This document shows, one piece after another, positions 50,243 through 58,546 of a stretch of 64,000 nucleotides of DNA. The position numbers were made by a program, and so were the translations under genes. How positions within the stretch are numbered: position 1 is the first letter of the stretch; each line of letters starts with the position of its first letter. The stretch is from positions 1,025,805-1,089,804 of the forward strand of contig JBAXHT010000001.1 of assembly GCA_037138755.1 (NCBI GenBank), given 5' to 3'. This DNA comes from Armatimonadota bacterium (lineage in GTDB: Bacteria; Armatimonadota; Fimbriimonadia; Fimbriimonadales; Fimbriimonadaceae). The notes beneath the pieces are model-generated. The model was not told where the DNA came from. It saw only the letters and a program-made list of their open reading frames with translations, and did no database searches.

Positions 50243-50994
50243 ATAATCCAGCCTTCGAGCTTTGTGATTGGAAGGGTTGGCATTTGGCACCCGTTTGAGT
50301 ACCATGCTCGAATCTGATCGACCGCGATGAGGGCATCAAGAACGTCGCCCTCAGAATCCCGGATCGCGGCTTCTCTGACATCTGGCGAAGCCTTCAAACC
50401 AAGCCTTTCGAAAATAGTTTGGCGAATTTCTTCGTTCCCTTTCTCGGCCTTGTAGCTCTCTCGTCCTATTGCGTCTCGGACCAGCTTTCCGGGAAAGACC
50501 TCGACGACGGTCGTTTGGGAATCTTTTGGCCGGACCGGAAGGATCGAGTGTGCTGAACGTTCGAGGATCGGCAGGAGCCTGGCCGCCATTCTTCCGACCG
50601 GTGGGCGGCCGAACTTCATGGAGCTGAATGCGTTCGAGTGCTGATCAGTGAGGCGTTTCGGCTCTTTGGTGCCGAGAGGTCTGACTTCACGAAACGCGGT
50701 CACCCGTTCTTCGAGAACCCGCAACGACTGATCTGGCGCGATTCTCCCCAACTCTTTCGCGATTCCGTTCCAGTCCATCTCCGGAAACAAAGTTCCGCAG
50801 AACTCCACGGGGTATCCGAAGGGAGAGTCGATTCCGACGATCCCTTCGGCGGTCTTTAACCAAGTTTCGAACTCGGTTAGCGAGTGGATTTTCGTAACAC
50901 AATCGGCAACTGGTCCATTTGCCGAGACAATCACGATCGGCTTCATAGAGCTTGGGGCAGAGCTAAAGTCGACGCCGTGGAACACCATGGACAT
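50239..50994 (-). CDS. DUF429 family protein, RNase H-fold predicted nuclease (251 aa)
   Basis: Begins with the family signature GVDFSSAP (acidic first strand), followed by GIVGIDSPFG and the C-terminal DVLDALIAVDQIRAW, which places the third acidic residue; together they look like an RNase H-type metal-binding triad. The family's biological role is not established. It is convergent with the sugar permease and shares its stop region (TTAG), and sits downstream of the 396-aa membrane protein with only 33 bp between. Confidence 0.8.
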   Translation of the reverse strand: MSMVFHGVDFSSAPSSMKPIVIVSANGPVADCVTKIHSLTEFETWLKTAEGIVGIDSPFGYPVEFCGTLFPEMDWNGIAKELGRIAPDQSLRVLEERVTAFREVRPLGTKEPKRLTDQHSNAFSSMKFGRPPVGRMAARLLPILERSAHSILPVRPKDSQTTVVEVFPGKLVRDAIGRESYKAEKGNEEIRQTIFERLGLKASPDVREAAIRDSEGDVLDALIAVDQIRAWYSNGCQMPTLPITKLEGWII

Positions 50995-51027
50995 TACTTT
51001 AGCAGTTCTATGAATCGGACGGACCAG

Positions 51028-52218
51028 TTACTTCAGAAGAATCCGAAACACCGCCTTGCCGCTCAGTCCACCCGGGAGCCTCGTCGCCGAAACGGCACGG
51101 GATTCCATGTCGATGGCTTCAATAATCTGCTTTACGGGCTGAGCGGCCTCTTCGAAGTCTTTCAGAAGCTCCTCTTTCTTATCGCGCAGTTTTTTCAGCC
51201 GAGCATTGAATAGGCCAGAGATTGAGCCTTGGAACGCACCGGCATTTCCGTTGTTCGTTGCGTCCACGGAAGCTCCCCCTAGGCCCTCGATTGCTTTCTG
51301 CACTTTGTCGGCCGCGCTAACTGGAACGATAATCAAAACGCCCTGGGCTTCGACCGAACCTTCTTCGGTCATATGCGTAAAGCTTCTTCCGGTACCGCCG
51401 TTTGCGGATGCGATTCCCAAAATCCTGCTCTGACCGCTCGAAGGTTCGGGGCCGCTCAGAGACATAGCTACGTACTTCTCGGACGCGAACTTTGATCCGG
51501 GATTATCTCCGGCGGAAGGCTTCTTGCCGTTGGGATCAGGCAAGCCTTGGTTTGGATCCACTCCTGGAGTGATTCCAGTTCCATTGGCGTCCGGGAGACC
51601 AGGACCAGGCTTGAGCGGCGCTCCCGGGTCGAACGGAATCATACCGCCGACGTTCCCGCGCATCGGGGAAGGCAAATTGTAATCTTCGGGGTTGAAGCCG
51701 CCGCTGGGACGCTCTAGAAGCTTGCCCTGAGTTTGGGGAGGAGGAATTGGGAAACCACCATTGAGAGGCATCCAAGGGTCAAACTCTGCTGTGGAAGCGA
51801 GCTTGCGAAATGGGTTCGACACGGCAAGCAACGGAACTTCAGGCTTAGCCATGGCCGCGGCAGGGACGATCTTCTCGACCACCTTAGTAATCGTCTGAGG
51901 TTCCATTGTAAAACGACCCAAAGCGAGTCCTCCCATCAGGAACAGGGCCGCGATGAGCGGTCGGCTCTTGTAAACCGGCTCCTGGACCGGAACGTAAACA
52001 GGTCCCTGGTCCGCCTCGACCCGGGCTAGAACTTGCTCGAAGGCGTCGGGAACGATAGCCCGTTCAGGTGCAACTGGCTCGGCTTCGGTTGACGCAAGAT
52101 TAAGCCCCTCGACGATGTCGAGTTGGGGTTGATCCACGTTACTCCCTTCGGGAGCTTGCCAGCCAGAATCGTTCAAATCTCTCAGACCACGTAATTGTAT
52201 CGGGAATATCAAAACCAA
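51028..52218 (-). CDS. Single-pass membrane protein with Pro/Gly-rich region (about 396 aa)
   Basis: An acidic cytoplasmic N-terminus (about 1-85), one membrane span around 88-105 (RPLIAALFLMGGLALGRF), a Pro/Gly/Asn-rich exported stretch (about 150-235, PDANGTGITPGVDPN) and a C-terminal alpha/beta region with a coiled-coil-like helix (NARLKKLRDKKEELLKDFEE). The layout resembles anti-sigma or DUF4349-like proteins, but no zinc motif is seen. The ATG at 52218 lies by a promoter-like TACAAT, so TTG at 52176 (LNDSGWQAPEG) may be the real start. Role unknown. Confidence 0.75.
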   Translation of the reverse strand: MVLIFPIQLRGLRDLNDSGWQAPEGSNVDQPQLDIVEGLNLASTEAEPVAPERAIVPDAFEQVLARVEADQGPVYVPVQEPVYKSRPLIAALFLMGGLALGRFTMEPQTITKVVEKIVPAAAMAKPEVPLLAVSNPFRKLASTAEFDPWMPLNGGFPIPPPQTQGKLLERPSGGFNPEDYNLPSPMRGNVGGMIPFDPGAPLKPGPGLPDANGTGITPGVDPNQGLPDPNGKKPSAGDNPGSKFASEKYVAMSLSGPEPSSGQSRILGIASANGGTGRSFTHMTEEGSVEAQGVLIIVPVSAADKVQKAIEGLGGASVDATNNGNAGAFQGSISGLFNARLKKLRDKKEELLKDFEEAAQPVKQIIEAIDMESRAVSATRLPGGLSGKAVFRILLK

Positions 52219-52388
52219 ACCTCAATTGATGCTAAAAGCAAAGCAATGAGGTGATGATCTCAGATAATCGAACTCATTCGACCTAGCAAACGTTCCGAGT
52301 TTTTGGGTTTACAGTAGTTTGGCGGGGTTGGTTGGCACGGGAGTCTTATGCCATGGCCATCTGTGGGTTGGTGTGGCAAAATGGTTGG

Positions 52389-53069
52389 GTGCGCCGTGCT
52401 TTTACCTTGATTGAGCTGCTTGTGGTGATTGCGATCATCGCGATTCTTGCCGCGATTCTGTTTCCAGTGTTTGCTCAGGCGAAGCAGGCGGCTAAAGCGG
52501 CTTCTTGTATGTCGAATCTTCGGCAGTTGGACATATCGTTCGTGATGTACCAAAGCGACAACGACGACCAATTTCCGCTGGGCGCTTACGGCGACGCGAC
52601 TTCGACGGTGATCTGGCACGACATGATCAACCCTTACGTGAAGAACAAGCAGGTCTGGCTGTGCCCTTGTTCTTCGGTCAGCAAGTTTGACCAGAGCGGG
52701 GCGGAGACGTCGCACTTTGGCTACAACGTCCGGTACTTGACTAACCTGGAACTGGACTTTTCAAATCTGGATACGCAACGGGCAGTGACCTCGACTTCAC
52801 TGGGTGATCCGGCAGGGACGGTGGCTTTGTCGACAGGACGGGCCTCGGTGGTGGGTTCTTGGTGTGGGGATGATGGGAAGTTCTTGCTTCGTCCGTCGGA
52901 TTATTTGAATATCAGTGGCTCGGCGGGCTTCGACTGCTGGGGCATTCCGGATCCGAACGCGATGGAGAACGCGATCATTGCGTGGGCGGATGGCCATGCT
53001 TCGAAGAAGAAGATGTCGGCGTTCTATCTCGGTCAGACTCCGACTGATCGGTACTTTGATTTGGAGTGA
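52389..53069 (+). CDS. Type-IV pilin-like protein, DUF1559-style (226 aa)
   Basis: Starts with a classic prepilin leader [19 protein letters not shown] cleaved before FTLIE, continuing [20 protein letters not shown] and the SNLRQL motif typical of pseudopilin-like proteins in planctomycetes and armatimonads. Near the C-terminus WADGHASKK corresponds to the H-X9-DG box. The prepilin peptidase and assembly ATPase are elsewhere. GTG at 52389 is chosen because family members begin right before RRAFTL. Such proteins are typically exported and form minor fibres or surface structures. Confidence 0.88.
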   Translation: MRRAFTLIELLVVIAIIAILAAILFPVFAQAKQAAKAASCMSNLRQLDISFVMYQSDNDDQFPLGAYGDATSTVIWHDMINPYVKNKQVWLCPCSSVSKFDQSGAETSHFGYNVRYLTNLELDFSNLDTQRAVTSTSLGDPAGTVALSTGRASVVGSWCGDDGKFLLRPSDYLNISGSAGFDCWGIPDPNAMENAIIAWADGHASKKKMSAFYLGQTPTDRYFDLE

Positions 53070-53154
53070 TTGGAGTTACACAGTTGCATGGTTGCGTAGG
53101 AGCTGGCTTGCGACCTGGGACCGCAAGTTCTTGTTATCGTGTTAGAATTGGGGG

Positions 53155-53778
53155 GTGGAGCCGACACCTGCGACGCATGCCTCGAAGTTCACACTGATGC
53201 AAGGTGTGATTACGGGTGTCGTGATCGTCGTGATTCTGGCGATACTGTGGCCTACGTACACCGGAGATCATCGAATCGCGGGGAAGTCGCGTTGCCTGTC
53301 GAACCTCAAGCAGCTCACCACGGCCCAACAGATTTACGCGTCTGACTGGGACGACGCGATCTCGCACAGCTATACGTTTGACGGACCGGCGGCACAAGCA
53401 GAGTTCTACGAACAGAACCTCCCGTATCTGAAGAATCCCAAGATTTTTCTGTGCGGAGAGTCGGCGAACTATCTGTCGGATCGGAACAATTCCGGGAAGC
53501 ATGTTGACTTCCAGCACTTTCCTCTGATTCTGAAGCAGGTGGGCCAGGACAGGCTCATTCATCTTGACAAAATCGACGCTCCCGATAAAGTCGCCTGGAT
53601 GCACGACCCGATTCTGAAGATCGCCAAAGTGCCGGGAGGCGAGGAAGTGGAGACGAACCACAAGAAGAACCCAAATGGGTTCGTTGTTTCGTTTTTTGAT
53701 GGTCACGCCAAGTGGACTCCGACTCTGAAAGGCGGCCCCACTGGGGCGATGAGCACCGACGGGGTGTGGCTCAAGTAG
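53155..53778 (+). CDS. Pseudopilin-like protein with degenerate leader (207 aa)
   Basis: Related to its upstream neighbour: KFTLMQGVITGVVIVVILAI stands where [16 protein letters not shown] is expected, then CLSNLKQLTTAQQIYASDWDD and, near the end, FFDGHAKW. The leader has Lys before the cleavage site and Gln at position 5 in place of the invariant Glu, so normal prepilin cleavage and assembly are doubtful; it may be a membrane-anchored relative. GTG start at 53155 after GGGGG. The 3' end overlaps the convergent flavoprotein gene by 8 bp. Confidence 0.8.
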   Translation: MEPTPATHASKFTLMQGVITGVVIVVILAILWPTYTGDHRIAGKSRCLSNLKQLTTAQQIYASDWDDAISHSYTFDGPAAQAEFYEQNLPYLKNPKIFLCGESANYLSDRNNSGKHVDFQHFPLILKQVGQDRLIHLDKIDAPDKVAWMHDPILKIAKVPGGEEVETNHKKNPNGFVVSFFDGHAKWTPTLKGGPTGAMSTDGVWLK

Positions 53779-55129
53779 CTGAGGCATCACTCGCGGCAGA
53801 CTCTCCCGCGACGTAGCCCGTCGCAAACGCAGCCTGCAGGTTGTAGCCCCCCACAGGCCCCGCGACATCGAGGACTTCGCCGCAGAGAAACAGGCCAGGG
53901 ACTAGGCGGGACGCCATGGTTTGGTGGTCGACTTCGGCGAGGTTGACTCCGCCGGCGACGACTTCGCCTTTTTCGAGGGGCACGGTTCGGACGGCGCCGA
54001 GGGGGAGGGATTTGATGGTTTCGACGAGCCGGACGCGAGGCTTCTTTTCGAGTTTGGCGAAGAACGTGTACTCGTCGATTCCGCATTGGCGGAGGATATA
54101 GGGGGCAAGACGCTGGGGGACGGAGTCGGCGATGAAGCTGCTGACGGGTCTCCGTCCATCCTGGCGCAGGATTGCCTCGGTGATCTGTGGGTGGTCGATT
54201 CCGGGGGCGAGGTCGGCTTCGAGTTTGATCTCGCCTTCGGCGAAGTTCTCGGCGATGAGGCGGCTGATGCCGAGGACGGTTGGACCGGAGACCCCTTGGT
54301 GGGTGAAGAGCAGGTCACCTTGCCAGCGGGCGATTTCTTTTCCGTTCCTTTTTGCTTTTAGGGTGATGTCGTCAAGAGAGACGCCGCTGAGTTCGGGGTC
54401 GAAGGGGTCGAGCTCGAGATAGACCGGGGCGAGGGCAGCGGTGAGTTTTTCGACGGTGTGGCCGAGGTCGCGGGCCCATTTCCAGCCGTCGCCGGTGGTA
54501 CCGCTATTGGGGTAGCTCGATCCTCCGGCGGCGAGGATGATCTTGTCGCACTGAATGATTTGATCATTCAGTCCGGCGCTTGTGGTGCCGGTTTGGAGCA
54601 CATCACTGAGGAGGGCTTTGGCACCGAAGCGGGGTTTGTCGTCTTTTTGGGCGTACCCTTTCGCTTTCTCGAACGGGGCACCGGTTCGGACTCCGGTGAC
54701 TCTTCCGTTCTTGATTAGGATTTCCTCCACAGGGGTGTTAAGGCTGACTTCGACCCCTGCTTCGTCGAGGTAGTCCTGAAGGATCTTCACAACGTCTTTG
54801 GCGGTTTGGTGGACCGGGAAGATTCGTCCGTCGGGGCGGGTGTAGACCTCAAGACCCCTCTCCGTAAACATTGGGACGATCTTTCGATTCGGAAATCGGT
54901 TGACGGCGGAGCGGATGAAGTCGGCTTCGTTTTTACGGAAGGCGCGGATGACGTCGCCGATGGGGCCATCGTGGGCGATGTTGCACTTGCCTCCTCCCGA
55001 GATGAGGATCTTGGTGCCGATCCGGCTCGTCTTTTCGAGGACCAGCACTTTCTTTCCAAGAGACGCCGCTCGCCAGGCTGCGAAGATGCCCGCCGCTCCG
55101 GCTCCGATGACGACCACGTCGGGTTTCAC
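53771..55129 (-). CDS. HI0933-family flavoprotein (NAD(P)/FAD-dependent oxidoreductase)
   Basis: Rossmann FAD motif VVVIGAGAAGIFAAWRAASLG at the start, LISGGGKCNIAHDG (about 45-58, family hallmark), then KIILAAGGSSYPNSGTTGDGW and the C-terminal GLFLCGEVLDVAGPVGGYNL. BaiN/YhiN-like proteins carry FAD and have been linked to bile-acid reduction in gut bacteria; in soil-type organisms the substrate is unknown. GTG at 55129 is chosen because the longer frame adds unrelated sequence crossing a repeat arm. 452 aa, complete. Confidence 0.92.
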   Translation of the reverse strand: MKPDVVVIGAGAAGIFAAWRAASLGKKVLVLEKTSRIGTKILISGGGKCNIAHDGPIGDVIRAFRKNEADFIRSAVNRFPNRKIVPMFTERGLEVYTRPDGRIFPVHQTAKDVVKILQDYLDEAGVEVSLNTPVEEILIKNGRVTGVRTGAPFEKAKGYAQKDDKPRFGAKALLSDVLQTGTTSAGLNDQIIQCDKIILAAGGSSYPNSGTTGDGWKWARDLGHTVEKLTAALAPVYLELDPFDPELSGVSLDDITLKAKRNGKEIARWQGDLLFTHQGVSGPTVLGISRLIAENFAEGEIKLEADLAPGIDHPQITEAILRQDGRRPVSSFIADSVPQRLAPYILRQCGIDEYTFFAKLEKKPRVRLVETIKSLPLGAVRTVPLEKGEVVAGGVNLAEVDHQTMASRLVPGLFLCGEVLDVAGPVGGYNLQAAFATGYVAGESAASDASAT

Positions 55130-55172
55130 TAGATGATTATGGAAGGTTGTCCGGTCGAGATCGCGCCCTTGG

Positions 55173-55197
55173 GCGGGTGGGGGCGTCCGCGCTCCAA
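55173..55197 (-). repeat. Single arm of the REP-like family
   Basis: Read on the minus strand: CTTGGAGCGCGGACGCC followed by CCCACCCGC. It matches the right arm of the 32422 element (TTGGAGCGCGGGTG). It lies between the divergent flavoprotein and small secreted protein genes. Confidence 0.5.
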
Positions 55198-55244
55198 GAG
55201 ATTCGGTCAACCTTTTCAACTCTTTCACCCTCAGAGACTCTGTT

Positions 55245-55649
55245 ATGCACAAACTCGCGCTCTCTTTCATCATCCTCGCTATCGCGATTGCCGCCCATGC
55301 CGACATCGTTGGGAAGTGGAACGGTTCCGTCGATCAGTCTGGAATTAAGATCAGCGGTGGGACGATGCAAATGCCTACGATCCTGATGGAAATCAAGAAG
55401 GACGGCACTTACGTGAACACCTACAAGCAACCCACAGGCGAGCGAAAGGTCACCGGGAAGTGGGTGCGCAAAGGGAACGACCTTCTGCTCACGCCGGACA
55501 AGATGACCGGCAACAAGCCACCTGCCCTGACCATCTCGAAAGATGAGAAGATGATTACGATGAAGGTTCAGGCAAAGATGGGTTCGGCCAATGACGCCGC
55601 GAAGAACGGGACTCCGCTAGAGCTGAAGATCGTTTTTAAGCGAGCGTAA
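55245..55649 (+). CDS. Small secreted protein, lipocalin-like outline (134 aa)
   Basis: Signal peptide MHKLALSFIILAIAIAAHA, then DIVGKWNGSV, which opens many small beta-barrel (DUF/lipocalin-like) proteins, and several short beta strands (TYVNTYKQPTGERKVTGKW, DLLLTPDKM). No cysteines. Shares its start pattern with the next gene (DVSGIWRGKL), so the two are likely paralogs. Periplasmic or secreted; function unknown. Confidence 0.82.
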   Translation: MHKLALSFIILAIAIAAHADIVGKWNGSVDQSGIKISGGTMQMPTILMEIKKDGTYVNTYKQPTGERKVTGKWVRKGNDLLLTPDKMTGNKPPALTISKDEKMITMKVQAKMGSANDAAKNGTPLELKIVFKRA

Positions 55650-55697
55650 GCGAAAAACTATCAACCAAATGGCTCTCGGCGATCTCAAAACACTTGA

Positions 55698-56171
55698 ATG
55701 AGAAAACTTGTGATTGCTTATGCCGTCCTCGCCGCCGCAGTCGCCGCCAACGCCGACGTTTCGGGCATCTGGCGTGGCAAACTCACGCCACCAAAAGATA
55801 AACCTGCAGACTTCAACACATTCGCTCCCGACATCGTTCTGGAACTCTTAGCAAACGGGAAGTGCAAAATAACGTTCGACAACTCGGAAATGGCTAAGCA
55901 ATCCGGACACGAGTTCCCAAACCGAGTTTTCGATGGGGTGTGGACCCAGGACAAGAATGTGATCAAGATCACCGCCCTTATCAATGGCGTCAAACGGCCA
56001 CTTTCCGCTTTACAGGAACTGATCGTGGCTACCGATGAGAAGCAGTTGACATCTAAGGGCTCCGCCAGAACGGGAACACCCGACGGGCGAGGAGGAATCT
56101 CGGATACGAACGAAACCAAACCGTTGAGCTATGTGTTTACTCGACCGAAATCCGAGAAAAAGCCAGGCTAG
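55698..56171 (+). CDS. Small secreted protein, paralog of the preceding one (157 aa)
   Basis: Signal peptide MRKLVIAYAVLAAAVAANA followed by DVSGIWRGKLTPP and alternating beta strands (DIVLELLANGKCKITF, VFDGVWTQDKNVIKI) in the same order as the upstream gene. The C-terminus is charged and probably flexible. The pair lies 48 bp apart and is likely co-transcribed. Stop codon shared with the convergent PAD gene in CTAG. Function unknown. Confidence 0.82.
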   Translation: MRKLVIAYAVLAAAVAANADVSGIWRGKLTPPKDKPADFNTFAPDIVLELLANGKCKITFDNSEMAKQSGHEFPNRVFDGVWTQDKNVIKITALINGVKRPLSALQELIVATDEKQLTSKGSARTGTPDGRGGISDTNETKPLSYVFTRPKSEKKPG

Positions 56172-57385
56172 CGCGGCTCGTTCGCGGTAATGCAGTGAAT
56201 ACCACCGCCGCCCAGGTTCACGGAGCGTGTTTCGATTGCTACGACCCGGTGTTTGGGAAATAGCTTTTTGAGCTGCGCTACGGTCTCACGGTCCTTACGC
56301 TTTAGGGCAATCGGGGCGCCGGGGCGGTAGAGCTTGGAAGTGAGAACCACGCCGTTGGTGATGAGGAAGTTGAGATAACTGGCGGCGTGGGCGACCTTGA
56401 TGGGCTTGCCTTTGGGGAACTGGTGGGCAGGGCGGTAGTTGAGGCTCGCCATAAAGTCATAAACCGGGTCGCCGGGTCGAAGCGTTTCGATGTGAAGGTC
56501 GGCGGCGGCCATTCGGTGAATCTTGAAGGGCTTACCATGGATGTCCCTCGCGGCCTTTAGAACCTGGTAGTTGGCCTCCATGCGCTCGCGGTTTCGGCGG
56601 GCAAGGTCAGACTTCTTGGCTTCGGCCTCAGTAACCTCGGCGCAGACGATGGTGTGAGCATCGACAAACCGGGCAATGTTGTCCATGTGCCCGCCGGTGG
56701 TGACGGGCATGTAGATTTCACCCTCTGGCAGGTGGAGCGGGCCGCTGAAGAAGAGGCCGTCTTCGATGATTCCGCTATCGAGCCAGATGATCTTTTCGAC
56801 GCCCATCGCGGCTTTTAGGCGGGCATCAATTTCTTCGAACGTGAGGTCCGGGTTTCGCTGGGTTTCGACCTCTTTGACGAACATGGCGACGCCGTCGCCG
56901 TTGGCTTCGCGGTCGCCGCCTTCGCCGATGGTCTCACTTTTGCGCGTCGGGACTTTGAGCTGACCGGCGAGGAAACGGTCAATCTTTTCATGCTGGACGG
57001 AGGTCGGATCGGTCGTTTTTTCGTAGCCCCAGTAGTTGAACCCGAAGTCGAGGATGGTTTTCTGCTTGCCGTTGGTGATGAAAAATGGCCCGAAGTCGCG
57101 CATCCAGATTTCGGAGTAGTCCGCGACGCGGAGATTGAGGCGTTTTTGTGGAAGCTGTTTCCTGACCTGCTTGCGGATAGCCTCACTGGGGACGAGCATT
57201 TCGACGGTGACATTCTTCGTTAGCTCGCGAACGATTTCTTTGGTCGTTGCCGCAATGCTCAGCCCCTTCTTATGATCGTAAGTCGGCCACGCCATCCAGA
57301 CGGCACGCTGCGGAGCGAATTCGGCGGCGGCTTGTTGGGGAGCATCGACGCAAAGCACGGCGGCGGCGAGCAATGTCGTTATCAC
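56168..57385 (-). CDS. Agmatine/peptidylarginine deiminase family protein, exported (405 aa)
   Basis: Guanidine-hydrolase superfamily. Core motifs: EIWMRDFGPFF, GHMDNIARF (active-site His and Asp) and the catalytic Cys398 in GGGGIHCIT. By family it would convert agmatine to N-carbamoylputrescine or deiminate peptidyl-arginine. Unlike cytoplasmic agmatine deiminases it starts with a signal-like segment (MITTLLAAAVLCVDA), so it may act in the periplasm. The next gene on the strand upstream is a thermospermine-synthase-like enzyme, linking it to polyamines. Confidence 0.87.
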   Translation of the reverse strand: MITTLLAAAVLCVDAPQQAAAEFAPQRAVWMAWPTYDHKKGLSIAATTKEIVRELTKNVTVEMLVPSEAIRKQVRKQLPQKRLNLRVADYSEIWMRDFGPFFITNGKQKTILDFGFNYWGYEKTTDPTSVQHEKIDRFLAGQLKVPTRKSETIGEGGDREANGDGVAMFVKEVETQRNPDLTFEEIDARLKAAMGVEKIIWLDSGIIEDGLFFSGPLHLPEGEIYMPVTTGGHMDNIARFVDAHTIVCAEVTEAEAKKSDLARRNRERMEANYQVLKAARDIHGKPFKIHRMAAADLHIETLRPGDPVYDFMASLNYRPAHQFPKGKPIKVAHAASYLNFLITNGVVLTSKLYRPGAPIALKRKDRETVAQLKKLFPKHRVVAIETRSVNLGGGGIHCITANEPR

Positions 57386-57459
57386 GTTCGGAGTTTACAC
57401 CCCAGAGAATTCCTCACCCCCTCATTCCTCCTCTTCACAAGTGGAGAGGGGGACTTTCC

Positions 57460-58389
57460 TTACGCTGTCCAGACGAATGGCTCGGCATCGGTGAGGATGC
57501 GAGCGGAGTTCTTTTGGGCTTCGATCAGATACTCGGGAAGGGTGAAGCAGGCGTTGTGGAATCGGCCGGTGTAGTAGCGGTTCTTGACTCCTCTTTGGGC
57601 GAATCTGGCTTCGATTTCTTCTGAAGTCAGAGCCATTGGGTCGTGCTTTTTGGAGGCAAGAACGAAGCCCCAAGGCTGGAAGAAGGTGGTGACGATTCCG
57701 TAGTAACCGTAGACGTAGGGGAAGACTTCCTTCATCGATTCGAGCGTTTCGATGCAGGAGACCATGCACTCGGGGTAGTTCTCGTTGGCGGAACCGGCTT
57801 GCATGGCGAAGACTCCGTCTTCGCTCATGGCGTCGGCGGCGATTTGGAAGTATTCCTTAGTGAAGAGGAACTGGCCGGGGCCGTCTTCGTGGGGGTTCGG
57901 GAGGTCACTGAGGATGACGTCGAAGTTTGCACCCTTGTGGTCGACGAGCCATTGCCGGGCGTCAGTGTGAAGGAGTTCGGTGCGAGGATCTTCGAACGCG
58001 CCTTGGTGCCACTCGGGCATGTGAACCTTAACCATATCGACGAGTTCTTCGTCGATGTCAACCATGACGGCTTTCTCAACAGTGTTGTGCTTTAGGGCTT
58101 CTCGGAGCGTTGCGCCTTCGCCACCGCCGCAGACGACCACCGACTTCGGATTCGGGTGGAGGGTCATCGCAGGTTGGCTCATGCACTCGTGGAAAACATA
58201 CTCATCCATGATCGAGGTCTGGATGTTGTAATCCAGGAAGAGCGATTTTCCGAACCGGGGGATGTCGCAGATCTGGTACGTCTGGTACTCGGTCTTGCCT
58301 TCAAGGATCATCCTCTCGACTCGGTACTGCCAGATTGCCGCACTGGTGTGCGTTTCGTTGATAAAGATTCCGGTTGCGTCGCTGCTCAT
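57460..58389 (-). CDS. Aminopropyltransferase, thermospermine synthase (ACL5)-like (309 aa)
   Basis: Transfers an aminopropyl group from decarboxylated SAM to a polyamine. The SAM-binding loop is VVVCGGGEGATLREALKH; VDIDEELVDMVK holds the acidic residue binding the ribose; SDLPNPHEDGPGQFLFTKEY matches the DLADPxExGP...LYTKxFY pattern of ACL5-type enzymes rather than the DSTDPxGP of ordinary spermidine synthases. QAGSANEN and PWGFVLASK also fit. So the product may be thermospermine or another tetraamine. Just upstream of the deiminase gene on the same strand. Confidence 0.88.
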   Translation of the reverse strand: MSSDATGIFINETHTSAAIWQYRVERMILEGKTEYQTYQICDIPRFGKSLFLDYNIQTSIMDEYVFHECMSQPAMTLHPNPKSVVVCGGGEGATLREALKHNTVEKAVMVDIDEELVDMVKVHMPEWHQGAFEDPRTELLHTDARQWLVDHKGANFDVILSDLPNPHEDGPGQFLFTKEYFQIAADAMSEDGVFAMQAGSANENYPECMVSCIETLESMKEVFPYVYGYYGIVTTFFQPWGFVLASKKHDPMALTSEEIEARFAQRGVKNRYYTGRFHNACFTLPEYLIEAQKNSARILTDAEPFVWTA

Positions 58390-58417
58390 TTGCCCAGGCT
58401 ATTGTGACATATCCTGA

Positions 58418-58546
58418 TTTGGAGTGCGGAAACTTGTTACCGCTTTTGAATAGCACGAGCTATGCTCGGCGTGTAGATAGACACCACCTTCCGGTCGCGA
58501 CAAGCCGCTGGCAAGTCGAAGCGGGAACAAGTTTCCGCACTCCAAA
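58418..58546. repeat. REP-like two-armed element between fabI and speE-like genes
   Basis: The arms are nearly identical inverted repeats of about 28 bp: TTTGGAGTGCGGAAACTTG then TTACCGCTT (left) against TTCCCGCTT (right). The middle (about 70 bp) includes GCGACAAGCCGC. The right end directly touches the fabI stop codon. No ORF inside. This is the clearest copy of the family. Confidence 0.8.
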
